A DNA stretch of 64,000 nt from Caldilineaceae bacterium (GTDB lineage Bacteria > Chloroflexota > Anaerolineae > Caldilineales > Caldilineaceae), in assembly GCA_958295845.1 (NCBI GenBank), contig OY282376.1:5159022-5223021 (forward strand). The letters run 5' to 3'. The position numbers were made by a program, and so were the translations under genes. The notes below the pieces were generated by a model, which did no database searches, was not told where the DNA came from, and saw nothing but the letters and a program-made list of their open reading frames with translations. Shown piece by piece: positions 53,429 to 64,000 of the stretch (the stretch's first letter is position 1; the number at the start of each line of letters is the position of its first letter).

Positions 53429-54292
53429 CTAGCCTGCGCCGAGAAGCAGGGCCATCTGGTAGACGAACGGCAGCACGAACATGATGCTGTCGAGCCGGTC
53501 GAGGAATCCGCCGTGGCCGGGCAGGAAGACGCCGCTGTCCTTGACGCCGATCTGTCTTTTGAGCATGCTGATGGCCAGGTCGCCGAAGAGGGCGAGGATT
53601 CCGCCCACGAGCCCGATGAAGGCGCCGAGCCAGACCGCGAGTCCGAGCGGCGCCCAGAAGGCGATTGCGGCGCCGGTAAGTGTGGCTGCAATCCAGCCGC
53701 CGACGGTTCCTTCCCAGGTTTTTTTGGGACTGAGCGCGGGCAGGATTCGCCTGCGGCCGATGGTGACGCCGACGAAGTAGGCGGCGCTGTCGTTGATCAT
53801 GGTGATGCAGAGCCCGAGCAGCATCCAGTAGAGACCGTTGGGAAGGAGGCGCAGGGCGAGGGCCTGCCCCATCATGAGGCCGATGTAGCTGGCGCCGGCA
53901 GCGGTGAGCGCCCAGTTGCGGAAGGGCTTATGGTCCTGCGCTTGGGCGGCCGCGTCTGTTTCAGATTGATCGGGGTCGCGGTTATCCTCGTGCCGGGGGG
54001 CGCCCTGCTGGGACAGCAGGATGCGGATGAAAATGATGATGAAGCCGAAAGTGAGGACAAGCTGGGGTTCGACAGGGACGAGCGACCAAAAGGAGAACAT
54101 GAGCGCCAGCGTCCAGGCGAAGCCGAACCAGCGGGCCGGCCTGTAGCCGCTCCTCTCGATCAGGACATAGTATTCATATGCCCCCAGCGATGTGAAGAAG
54201 GTGAGCAGAAGGACCCACCAGATACCGCCGTACCAGAGCGCGAGCAGGACCGGAACCAGCGCAATCAGGCCAGCGATGACTCGTCGTTTCAC
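53429..54292 (-). CDS. cdsA: Phosphatidate cytidylyltransferase
   Basis: Makes CDP-diacylglycerol from phosphatidic acid and CTP, the branch point for membrane phospholipids; 287 residues, about eight membrane helices. The C-terminal signature is clear: SMLKRQIGVKDSGVFLPGHG followed by GFLDRLDSIMF. SPKKTWEG in the middle is also conserved. The start is GTG. It is last in the rpsB-tsf-pyrH-frr-uppS-cdsA series, 77 bases after uppS. Confidence 0.94.
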   Translation of the reverse strand: MKRRVIAGLIALVPVLLALWYGGIWWVLLLTFFTSLGAYEYYVLIERSGYRPARWFGFAWTLALMFSFWSLVPVEPQLVLTFGFIIIFIRILLSQQGAPRHEDNRDPDQSETDAAAQAQDHKPFRNWALTAAGASYIGLMMGQALALRLLPNGLYWMLLGLCITMINDSAAYFVGVTIGRRRILPALSPKKTWEGTVGGWIAATLTGAAIAFWAPLGLAVWLGAFIGLVGGILALFGDLAISMLKRQIGVKDSGVFLPGHGGFLDRLDSIMFVLPFVYQMALLLGAG

Positions 54293-54369
54293 TGTTTTCG
54301 ATATCCGATTACAGGACTACAAGGTTCAGGGGGAGAAGGGGATTGGGACGTTCTGCAAAGCGGGCGAGT

Positions 54370-55134
54370 CTATTCGGCATCGGGCACGCCGCCGAAACGG
54401 CGGCTGCGGCGATTGAAGTCGAGCAGCGCTTTGTATAACTCCGCCTTGTCGAAAGTCGGCCAGTATGTCTGGGTTGAGTAGTACTCGGCGTAGACTGACT
54501 GCCAGATGAGGAAGTTGCTCATCCGCCAATCTCCGCCGGTGCGGATGATCAGATCCGGGTCGGGCAGGCCGTTTGTATACAGGTAGCGGCTGAAGGTCTC
54601 TTCGCTCAGGGAATCGGGGTCGATGCCGTCTCTGATGATGCGGCGGGTGGCGTCCACGATCTCGCCGCGCCCGCCGTAGTTGAAGGCCACATTGAGAATT
54701 ATTCTGTCGTTGTGCTTGGTGTAATCGAGTGCGTGCAGGATCTGTTTTTGCAGTTCTTCGTTGATGCCGTCCATGCGTCCGCTATGGCGGATCTGCACAC
54801 CGTTTTCGTGGAGCTCCTGGAGCCGGTTGCGCAAGGCATTGCCCAGCAGGCGCATAAGCCCCGAAACCTCTTCGATGGGGCGGGACCAGTTTTCGGTAGA
54901 AAAGGCGTAGATGGTCAGGACCTTGATACCGAATTCGACGGAGGCTTCGAGGATTGGTTGGATATTATCGACGCCGGCGCGATGTCCGATAAATCGAATC
55001 AGGCCTCTTTCGGTGGCCCAGCGGCCATTCCCGTCCATGATAATGCCGACATGGTAGGGAACTTTGGCGAGAGGGGGGAAGGCGTCTTCGATCAGGTTAT
55101 CGGGGCTCTGCCGAACTGCTTCGGGACTACTCAA
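54370..55134 (-). CDS. uppS: Isoprenyl transferase (undecaprenyl diphosphate synthase)
   Basis: Condenses isopentenyl diphosphate units onto a prenyl diphosphate to give the cell-wall lipid carrier; 254 residues. Conserved motifs: HVGIIMDGNGRWA (catalytic Asp 34), GHRAGVDN, YAFSTENWSRP, LNVAFNYGGRGEI and DLIIRTGGDWRMSNFLIWQ. The start is TTG with AAGGAG about 11 bases upstream. It lies 22 bases after frr on the same strand. Confidence 0.95.
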   Translation of the reverse strand: MSSPEAVRQSPDNLIEDAFPPLAKVPYHVGIIMDGNGRWATERGLIRFIGHRAGVDNIQPILEASVEFGIKVLTIYAFSTENWSRPIEEVSGLMRLLGNALRNRLQELHENGVQIRHSGRMDGINEELQKQILHALDYTKHNDRIILNVAFNYGGRGEIVDATRRIIRDGIDPDSLSEETFSRYLYTNGLPDPDLIIRTGGDWRMSNFLIWQSVYAEYYSTQTYWPTFDKAELYKALLDFNRRSRRFGGVPDAE

Positions 55135-55156
55135 GGGAACACTGACTCCTTGTCGG

Positions 55157-55714
55157 TCAGATGGTCATGATTTCGGATTCTTTGTCGCGAGCGATTTCGT
55201 CGACGTTGGCCACGAAGTCATTGGTGACCACTTGGGCCTGGTCCTGGCCGTCATGCAGGTCATCCTCGGTGATGAGGCCCTCGCCCTCAAAGGAGCGCAT
55301 GTCTTTGATCGCATCTCGCCTGATGTTGCGAATTGCGACGCGGGCCTCCTCGGCGCGCCGGCTTACCTGTTTTGTGAGGTCGCGGCGGCGCTCTTCGGTC
55401 AACGGCGGAATTGTGAGGTGGATCTGTTTGCCGTCGTTGCTGGGTGTCAGGCCAATGTCGGACACGGCGATGGCGCGCTCGATGGCCCCGATGTCGGTTG
55501 GCGTATAGGGGCGAATCTGGAGAGTTTGCGCCTCTGGGACGGAGATTGAAGCGATCTGCACCAGTGGGGTGGGGACGCCGTGATAGTCAACGCTAAGGCG
55601 CTCCACGAGCGCGGGGCTGGCCCGACCTGTGCGGACTGCCATCAGGTCTGTCTGTAAACTGCTGATCGCTTTGTTCATGCGATCGCGTGTTTCATCCATG
55701 ATGTCTTCAATCAC
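55157..55714 (-). CDS. frr: Ribosome recycling factor
   Basis: RRF splits post-termination ribosomes with EF-G; 185 residues, standard length. Signature segments: VRTGRASPALVERLSVDYHG, PLVQIASISVPEAQTLQI and LTEERRRDLTKQVSRRAEEA. The start is GTG with GGAG upstream. It is downstream of pyrH by 292 bases. Confidence 0.96.
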   Translation of the reverse strand: MIEDIMDETRDRMNKAISSLQTDLMAVRTGRASPALVERLSVDYHGVPTPLVQIASISVPEAQTLQIRPYTPTDIGAIERAIAVSDIGLTPSNDGKQIHLTIPPLTEERRRDLTKQVSRRAEEARVAIRNIRRDAIKDMRSFEGEGLITEDDLHDGQDQAQVVTNDFVANVDEIARDKESEIMTI

Positions 55715-56006
55715 AACGGCACTCCTTCCACGTCAGCGGCGCGAGGGGCTTGTTCGCAGTCCTGAGGCCATTTGGGCGCAATCGGTTGGCATTGGCGACA
55801 TGGCCCATTTCGCCAGGGGGGTAGGTGGTCGGCTGAAGCTGAACTGGCAGGTTATCGCTGGAAATTCGAGATACGAAGGAACGGCTCAATCGGAATTTCT
55901 GGATAGAGTTCTGTCACTTCCTCAGTTCTTTAGTTATCTTGATATTTTAGCAGAGGTACAGAACAAACGAAAAACGATGTATGTTACCCTGTGGGCGCCG
56001 ATGTTG

Positions 56007-56738
56007 TCAGGCTGAGACCTTGCCGGAGAAGACGGTGCCGACAGGCTCACCCCTGACGACTTTTACGAGGGCGTCTTCGGTCCAGACATTGACGACCGAG
56101 ATGGGCAGGTCGTTGTCCATGCACATTGCGATCGCGGTACTGTCCATTACGCCGATGCGCATGTTGAGGGCGTCGATGTAGGAGAGATGTTTGAAGCGGC
56201 GGGCGTCACTGTTTTTCTTGGGGTCTTTGTCGTAGACTGCGTCGACCTTTGTGGCTTTGATGAGGACTTCGGCATTGATCTCCATGGCGCGCAGGCTGGC
56301 AGCGGTATCGGTGGTGAAATAGGGGTTGCCGGTGCCGGCGCCGAAGATGACGACGCGGCCTTTTTCGAGATGGCGAATGGCCCGACGCTGGATGTAGGGC
56401 TCGGCCACGGCGCGAATTTCGATGCCGGTCATGACACGGGTGGGCAGGCCGGCGCGCTCCAGGGCGTCCTGCAGGGCGAGTGCGTTCATCACCGTTCCAA
56501 GCATGCCGATGTGGTCGGCGGTGACCCGCTCCATGCCATGGTCGAGGCCGTCCTCTTTGCCGCGCCACATGTTGCCGCCGCCGATAACGAGGGCCACTTC
56601 TGCGCCCATGTTGACGATCGCCAGGATTTTCTGGGCCGCTTCTTCGGCCCGACTGGGGTCGATGCCTAATCCGCCTTCGCCGGCCAGCGCCTCGCCTCCC
56701 ATTTTGAGGAGAACGCGGCGGTATTTGAGAGCATCCAT
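56007..56738 (-). CDS. pyrH: Uridylate kinase
   Basis: Hexameric bacterial UMP kinase; 243 residues. YRRVLLKMGGEALAG (phosphate-binding, slightly unlike the usual LKLSGEAL), VIGGGNMWRG, GTGNPYFTTDTAA and VWTEDALVKVVRGEPVGT are diagnostic. ATG 56738 follows AAGGAG at eight bases. A terminator separates it from tsf upstream. Confidence 0.95.
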   Translation of the reverse strand: MDALKYRRVLLKMGGEALAGEGGLGIDPSRAEEAAQKILAIVNMGAEVALVIGGGNMWRGKEDGLDHGMERVTADHIGMLGTVMNALALQDALERAGLPTRVMTGIEIRAVAEPYIQRRAIRHLEKGRVVIFGAGTGNPYFTTDTAASLRAMEINAEVLIKATKVDAVYDKDPKKNSDARRFKHLSYIDALNMRIGVMDSTAIAMCMDNDLPISVVNVWTEDALVKVVRGEPVGTVFSGKVSA

Positions 56739-56793
56739 TACAACAACTCCTTGGACTGGGCGACGCAGTCTAACGGGGCGCCGGCGATGACAC

Positions 56794-56823
56794 AAAAAAG
56801 CCCAGCCCAAGAAAGGCTGGGCT
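56794..56823 (-). terminator. Rho-independent terminator between tsf and pyrH
   Basis: On the minus strand AGCCCAGCC pairs with GGCTGGGCT across TTTCTT, then T6. It ends the rpsB-tsf transcript 16 bases after tsf. Confidence 0.9.
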
Positions 56824-56838
56824 GGACTTTGTGGACGG

Positions 56839-57432
56839 TTAGCCGATCTGCAGGCGGCTGAAGCGGCTGACCTGGATATTTTCGCCAAGGCTGGCGATGT
56901 TTTCGACGAGGACGTCCTTGACGTTTTTGTCAGAGTCCTTGAAGTATTCCTGCTCCATGAGGCAGACATCGCTGAACCATTTTTCCAGTTTGCCTTCGGC
57001 GATGCGATCAAGGATTCTTTCGGGTTTGCCGCTGTCCTGCGCCTGGGCTTTGTAGATGGCTATTTCCTTGTCCAGGATGTCAGCGGGGACCTCTTCCCGG
57101 GCTACATATTCGGGGTTGGATGCCACGATGTGCATCGCGAGATCGCGCGCCAGTTCCTGGAACTGCTCGGTGCGGGCTACGAAATCGGTCTCGCAGTTGA
57201 GCTCGACCATAGCGGCGACCTTGCTGCCGTGGTGGACGTAGCTGCCGATGATCCCTTCATCGGCGTCGCGGTCGGCCTTTTTGGCCGCTGCAGCCAGCCC
57301 CTTTTCGCGCAGATATTCCACGGATTTGTCAAAATCGCCATTGTTTTCGTTCAGCGCTGTTTTGCAGTCGAGAATGCCGGCCCCTGTGGCGCCGCGCAAC
57401 TCTTTCACCATCTGTGCTGTGATTGCAGCCAT
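56839..57432 (-). CDS. tsf: Translation elongation factor Ts
   Basis: Nucleotide exchange factor for EF-Tu; 197 residues, the short form also found in Thermus and some other phyla. Segments: VKELRGATGAGILDCKTALN, YLREKGLAAAAKKADR, ELNCETDFVAR (exchange motif) and VCLMEQEYFKD. The start at 57432 has AGGAGGAGG upstream. It follows rpsB, the universal pairing. Confidence 0.96.
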   Translation of the reverse strand: MAAITAQMVKELRGATGAGILDCKTALNENNGDFDKSVEYLREKGLAAAAKKADRDADEGIIGSYVHHGSKVAAMVELNCETDFVARTEQFQELARDLAMHIVASNPEYVAREEVPADILDKEIAIYKAQAQDSGKPERILDRIAEGKLEKWFSDVCLMEQEYFKDSDKNVKDVLVENIASLGENIQVSRFSRLQIG

Positions 57433-57691
57433 GATCCTCCTCCTGATTGCCTTGCTGCATTGATACTTTGCTGCACAGTAATTCACGCTTCGACGCGTGC
57501 CTGCTTTATCCGCGTAATCGTCCGCACTGCGCAAATATTACGCCTTCGCAGCTGTGCGGACGATTCCGTCTGATTGTCCGATTTCGGCGTGCAGTATGCT
57601 CTGCGGCGCCTATTCGGCAAGACATTGCTGCTGATATAGTCTGCTGCGCTGCGGCCGGTGTATGGAACGGGCCAGCGCACAGCAGCGGCGG

Positions 57692-58693
57692 TTACCCTTC
57701 TTCGCCGACCGGTTCAGTTTCGGCCGGTTCAGTTTCAGCCGATGCGGGTTCCGCCTGTTCAGAGGGCGCTTCGCCGCCCGTCTGAGAAGGTTCCGCCTCA
57801 GCGACAGCCGCTGTATTCTCCTCTTCGGAGGGGCTGGCGGCCTGCGCGGCGGGTTCGCTTCCTTCTTCTGTCTGGCCTTCTTCAGTCTGGCCTTCTTCTT
57901 CGTCTTCCATGCCTTGTAGTTTGGCCAGTGTGCTCGGCCCGAGGTACTGCTCAAGTTCCGCCAGCTCGTCGTCAGAGACCTGTCCTGTCTCGACCATGTC
58001 CACTTCGCGGAAGCGGCGTCCCTCTTCGACTGCGTCGGCGACAATCCGTGTAATCAGTTTGACGGCTCGGATCGCATCATCATTGCCAGGAATGACATAG
58101 GTGATTTCATCCGGGTCGGAGTTGGTATCGGCGACAGCGATCAGAGGGATGCCGATCTTGTTGCTTTCCTTGACGGCGAGCTCTTCCCGTTGCGTATCGA
58201 CCACGAAGATCAGATTGGGCATGGCGGTGAGCGTCTTGATCCCGCCGATACGACGGTTCAGCTTGGCGAGTTCGCGATCGATGACCAGTTGCTCGATCTT
58301 GGGAAGCGACTGGAATTCGCCATTGGACTTACGCCGTTCCTGGCGGTTCAGGTAGTCGATCCGTTGTTTGATCGTGGTCCAATTTGTCAGGGTACCACCC
58401 AGCCAGCGATTGTGGATGTAGGGCATACCGCAACGGGTGGCCTCCTGCTCGACGGTGCCCTGCGCCTGTCTCTTGGTGCCGACAAACAGGATTGTGCCGC
58501 CATCGGCGACGAGGCGACGCACCATTTCATAGTATTCATTGATGCGCGTCATCGTCTGGTGCAGATCGATGATATGGATTCCACTGCGCTCGGTAAAGAT
58601 ATACGGGCGCATTTTCGGGTTCCAGCGCCGGGTCCTGTGCCCGAAGTGTACGCCGGCCTCCAACAGCTCTTTCATCGTAACAGCTGATGCCAC
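57692..58693 (-). CDS. rpsB: 30S ribosomal protein S2
   Basis: 333 residues. The core (to about 235) contains MKELLEAGVHFGHRTRRWNP, GTKRQAQ, NRWLGGTLTNW and PGNDDAIRAVKLI. A tail of about 90 residues rich in Glu, Ala and Pro, with a tandem EEGQTEEGQTEEG repeat, follows and is not part of the usual S2. The start is GTG 58693 with AGGAGG six bases upstream; an earlier in-frame ATG lacks a site. Confidence 0.95.
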   Translation of the reverse strand: MASAVTMKELLEAGVHFGHRTRRWNPKMRPYIFTERSGIHIIDLHQTMTRINEYYEMVRRLVADGGTILFVGTKRQAQGTVEQEATRCGMPYIHNRWLGGTLTNWTTIKQRIDYLNRQERRKSNGEFQSLPKIEQLVIDRELAKLNRRIGGIKTLTAMPNLIFVVDTQREELAVKESNKIGIPLIAVADTNSDPDEITYVIPGNDDAIRAVKLITRIVADAVEEGRRFREVDMVETGQVSDDELAELEQYLGPSTLAKLQGMEDEEEGQTEEGQTEEGSEPAAQAASPSEEENTAAVAEAEPSQTGGEAPSEQAEPASAETEPAETEPVGEEG

Positions 58694-58842
58694 AAGAACC
58701 TCCTGGGTTTCGCTTCCGCCCTGTTCACGCTGGGAATGACCGCGTCTTGGCGGCACCCCATTCCTCAGTCCCAGGACGTGTTGAATGGATAGTAACTCGA
58801 TCTGTTCTGGCGATAATGTCAGCCATCACAGACCGACTATGA

Positions 58843-58870
58843 ATGTTAACACAGTCGGCGCTGTGCTCAA
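58843..58870 (-). promoter_or_regulatory. Possible rpsB promoter with inverted repeat
   Basis: On the minus strand TTGAGC (58870-58865), 16 bases, TAACAT (58848-58843). CCGACT...AGTCGG (58833-58858) forms an inverted repeat over the -10. Confidence 0.4.
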
Positions 58871-58910
58871 AAAATGATCCTGATGGATCGTTTTACAGTT
58901 CTGATACGGG

Positions 58911-59636
58911 TCAGGACTGTGCTGCATCCTTGAAGTCGCGGAACCGATAGCCCAGGCCGCGTTCGGTAAAGATGTAGCGCGGCTTGGATGGATCCGTCTC
59001 GATTTTTTTGCGGAGGTAGGTAATATATAGACGCAGCAGGTGATTGTCGTTTACATATTCGTGCCCCCATACTTTGGTCAACAGCACTTCATGGGGGACG
59101 ACCCAGCCGGCGTTCTGGATGAGCTGGTGGAGGAGGCGATACTCGGTAGGTCGCAAGCTCAGTCGTTCGCCGTCGACGATCACATCGCGGCGCTGGAGGT
59201 CCACCTGCAAGCGGTCGTCGATGGTGATAATCTGGTCTTCGGGCCGGGCGTTGGTCACTTCAAAACGGCGCAGCACGGCACGAATGCGGCTGGACAGCTC
59301 GCGCGGGCTGAACGGCTTTGTTACATAGTCGTCGGCGCCGAGGTCCAGCCCTCTGATGCGGTCGCCCTCGTCGGAGCGCACTGTGAGCATAATGGCCGGG
59401 ATGTCGCTGATTTCGCGCAGCCGTTTGAGTGTTTCGAAGCCGTCCAGGCCGGGCATTTCGACGTCGAGAAGGACGAGATTGGGTTCATATTCGCGGACTT
59501 TGTCGAGCGCCTGGAAGCCGTCATTGGCTTCCAGCGTCTGATAGCCTTCCAGGTCCAGGTTCATTTTGACGAAGCGCACCATACGCGGTTCGTCGTCGAC
59601 GACCAGGATCTGTTTGGCGGGGCCTGTTTGCGACAT
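58911..59636 (-). CDS. OmpR/PhoB-type response regulator
   Basis: 241 residues: receiver domain with acidic pair at 14-15, Asp 58 (LVLLDVEMPG), Thr in MLTVRSD and Lys in TKPFS, then a winged-helix DNA-binding domain (LSLRPTEYRLLHQLIQNAGW, then LRLYITYLRKKIETD and ERGLGYRF). No histidine kinase is adjacent, so it is an orphan here. It is divergent from the rRNA operon and upstream of rpsB on the same strand. Confidence 0.95.
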   Translation of the reverse strand: MSQTGPAKQILVVDDEPRMVRFVKMNLDLEGYQTLEANDGFQALDKVREYEPNLVLLDVEMPGLDGFETLKRLREISDIPAIMLTVRSDEGDRIRGLDLGADDYVTKPFSPRELSSRIRAVLRRFEVTNARPEDQIITIDDRLQVDLQRRDVIVDGERLSLRPTEYRLLHQLIQNAGWVVPHEVLLTKVWGHEYVNDNHLLRLYITYLRKKIETDPSKPRYIFTERGLGYRFRDFKDAAQS

Positions 59637-59857
59637 TACGACATTCCTCGGATTTCTGCGCGCCTGTGTGCGATAGGGGCGGCATTATTTATGATAACAT
59701 GAACCCTTTGCGCGCGGATAGTCCTAGCGATTGGAATCGAAGTAGAAAGAGTCGAAGTTTCGGTGGTAGGCGTTCCCCGGTCGACTGTGGTGGCCATTCC
59801 TCTTTTTGCATGGTTGGCAGGCCAATGAATGTGAACTGAAATTGGTGCAAACCGGAT

Positions 59858-59886
59858 TTGACAATGGAATAGGGATGGGATAGAGT
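59858..59886 (+). promoter_or_regulatory. rRNA operon promoter
   Basis: A perfect TTGACA (59858-59863), 17 bases, then TAGAGT (59881-59886). It is the strongest promoter-like site upstream of the 16S gene and gives a leader of about 360 bases. Confidence 0.7.
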
Positions 59887-60044
59887 AAGACTTCTTGTCT
59901 CTGAAACCGTGAGGTCGACGGCTTCATGGTTGTTGGCAGAGGGTCTGGCTGGATGACATGGGTGGTACACGATCAATGTCATTGTGAAACAGCGGGATCG
60001 GAATTTGTCGGACGAGACATGGATGTAGTAAGGTAACAGGGTTG

Positions 60045-60077
60045 TGGCACATTAACAGCTGAAGAGTGACAAGATAA
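60045..60077 (+). promoter_or_regulatory. rRNA leader: boxA-like motif and 5' strand of the 16S processing stem
   Basis: TGGCACATTAACAGCTGAA (60045-60063) recurs before 23S (62113-62131) and resembles antitermination boxA sites. Overlapping it, CTGAAGAGTGACAAGATAA (60059-60077) is complementary, with one G-T pair, to 61881-61899 downstream of 16S, as expected for an RNase III stem. Confidence 0.6.
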
Positions 60078-60251
60078 GCGAGTCCAGCAGACCTGTCAGT
60101 CGTTTTCGACTGTTCTGTGTTCCGGCGACAGCTGGGATGCGGGGTGGTTTGGGAGCGAAATGACGGAGAGTTTTAATGAGCTTTGCGTAGAAGTGTTGTT
60201 GTTTCATCGTGTACTGGGTTTAAGAGGTATGCGAGAGTGACGGCAGCGAAA

Positions 60252-61776
<1,525 letters not shown>

Positions 61777-61880
61777 AAGCAAAGGCGAAACCGTGGAGGC
61801 AGAGCAGAGGCTGCACAGCAGTTACTGCGTTGTCGGGGAAGCGGAGACGTCTAGAGAAGTAAAGGTCTGTGAAAGGCCGG

Positions 61881-61899
61881 TTATCTTGTCACTTTTCAG
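61881..61899 (+). other. 3' strand of the 16S processing stem
   Basis: TTATCTTGTCACTTTTCAG pairs with 60059-60077 in the leader over 19 positions, one of them a G-T pair, enclosing the whole 16S gene. Confidence 0.65.
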
Positions 61900-61942
61900 G
61901 GGTTAAAGTGCCTCTGAAGTGAAGGCAGGGCAAGTGGAGAGA

Positions 61943-62016
<74 letters not shown>

Positions 62017-62112
62017 CAGTCGCGTGGTGGAAGCGGGTAGAAATGCTGAAGCCGGCGATAGCAGCAAGCCAGGGGCCTGTACAGCCCCGGTCTGTTGTGA
62101 AGTAAGTAGGGA

Positions 62113-62131
62113 TGGCACATTAAGAACTGAA
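62113..62131 (+). promoter_or_regulatory. boxA-like motif in the 16S-23S spacer
   Basis: TGGCACATTAAGAACTGAA repeats the leader motif at 60045 with two changes. Its place about 70 bases before 23S matches the usual antiterminator/processing element. Confidence 0.5.
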
Positions 62132-62203
62132 TAGGATAGAGAAGAACTGCTGTAGGAATAAGAAGGGAGCGGCGGCTTTCGGGTCGTTGCTCGATACACA
62201 GCA

Positions 62204-64000
<1,797 letters not shown>

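Overview
The window is a high-GC bacterial chromosome segment, most likely from the Chloroflexota (Anaerolineae/Caldilineae-like). That placement is an inference from the general character of the 16S gene and the gene set: RNase Y, a RicT/PSP1 protein, an SH3b-DUF3048 protein, short EF-Ts, plant-type LRR proteins and Thr/Pro-rich secreted proteins. I could not run a search. Almost every gene is complete and spacing is tight in the housekeeping blocks. The middle (about 16.5-41 kb) is a looser accessory region rich in repeats and broken genes.

Layout. (1) 0.2-9.1 kb, plus strand: translation block rpsL-rpsG-fusA-tuf, tRNA-Trp, secE-nusG-rplK-rplA-rplJ-rplL, closed by a strong terminator. rpoB and rpoC, common neighbours of these genes, are absent. 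(2) 9.6-16.4 kb: holB and ricT (plus), facing rny, recX and recA (minus). recA has a promoter overlapped by a 15-bp palindrome that looks like an SOS operator. (3) 16.5-18.5 kb: a 70-bp satellite array, a dispersed repeat and a decayed cas1 with no CRISPR array. (4) 18.5-34.6 kb: a 12.1-kb gene for a secreted protein of about 4,050 residues with 14 leucine-rich-repeat modules, then two paralogous membrane histidine kinases and a NarL-type regulator. (5) 34.6-40.2 kb: small cysteine-motif proteins and their broken relatives, an LRR remnant, a second secreted Thr/Pro-rich protein whose upstream DNA is a 254-bp duplicate of the DNA upstream of the giant gene, two tiny minus-strand ORFs with strong ribosome binding sites, and a lipoprotein with three related beta-type domains. 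(6) 41-43.2 kb: dnaA and a probable oriC with three phased DnaA boxes. (7) 43.2-53.4 kb: GNAT protein, DUF3048 protein, slipin, DUF971 protein, site-2 protease, rpe and a heterodimeric ABC exporter. (8) 53.4-59.6 kb, minus strand: rpsB-tsf-pyrH-frr-uppS-cdsA and an OmpR-type regulator. (9) 59.8-64 kb: rRNA operon with promoter, 16S, tRNA-Ile and partial 23S.

The housekeeping blocks serve translation, secretion, replication, recombination and envelope lipid synthesis. The accessory block looks like an evolving cell-surface locus: repeat-built exported proteins, a linked signalling system in which one kinase has lost a key ATP-site residue, and decaying copies of the same gene families.
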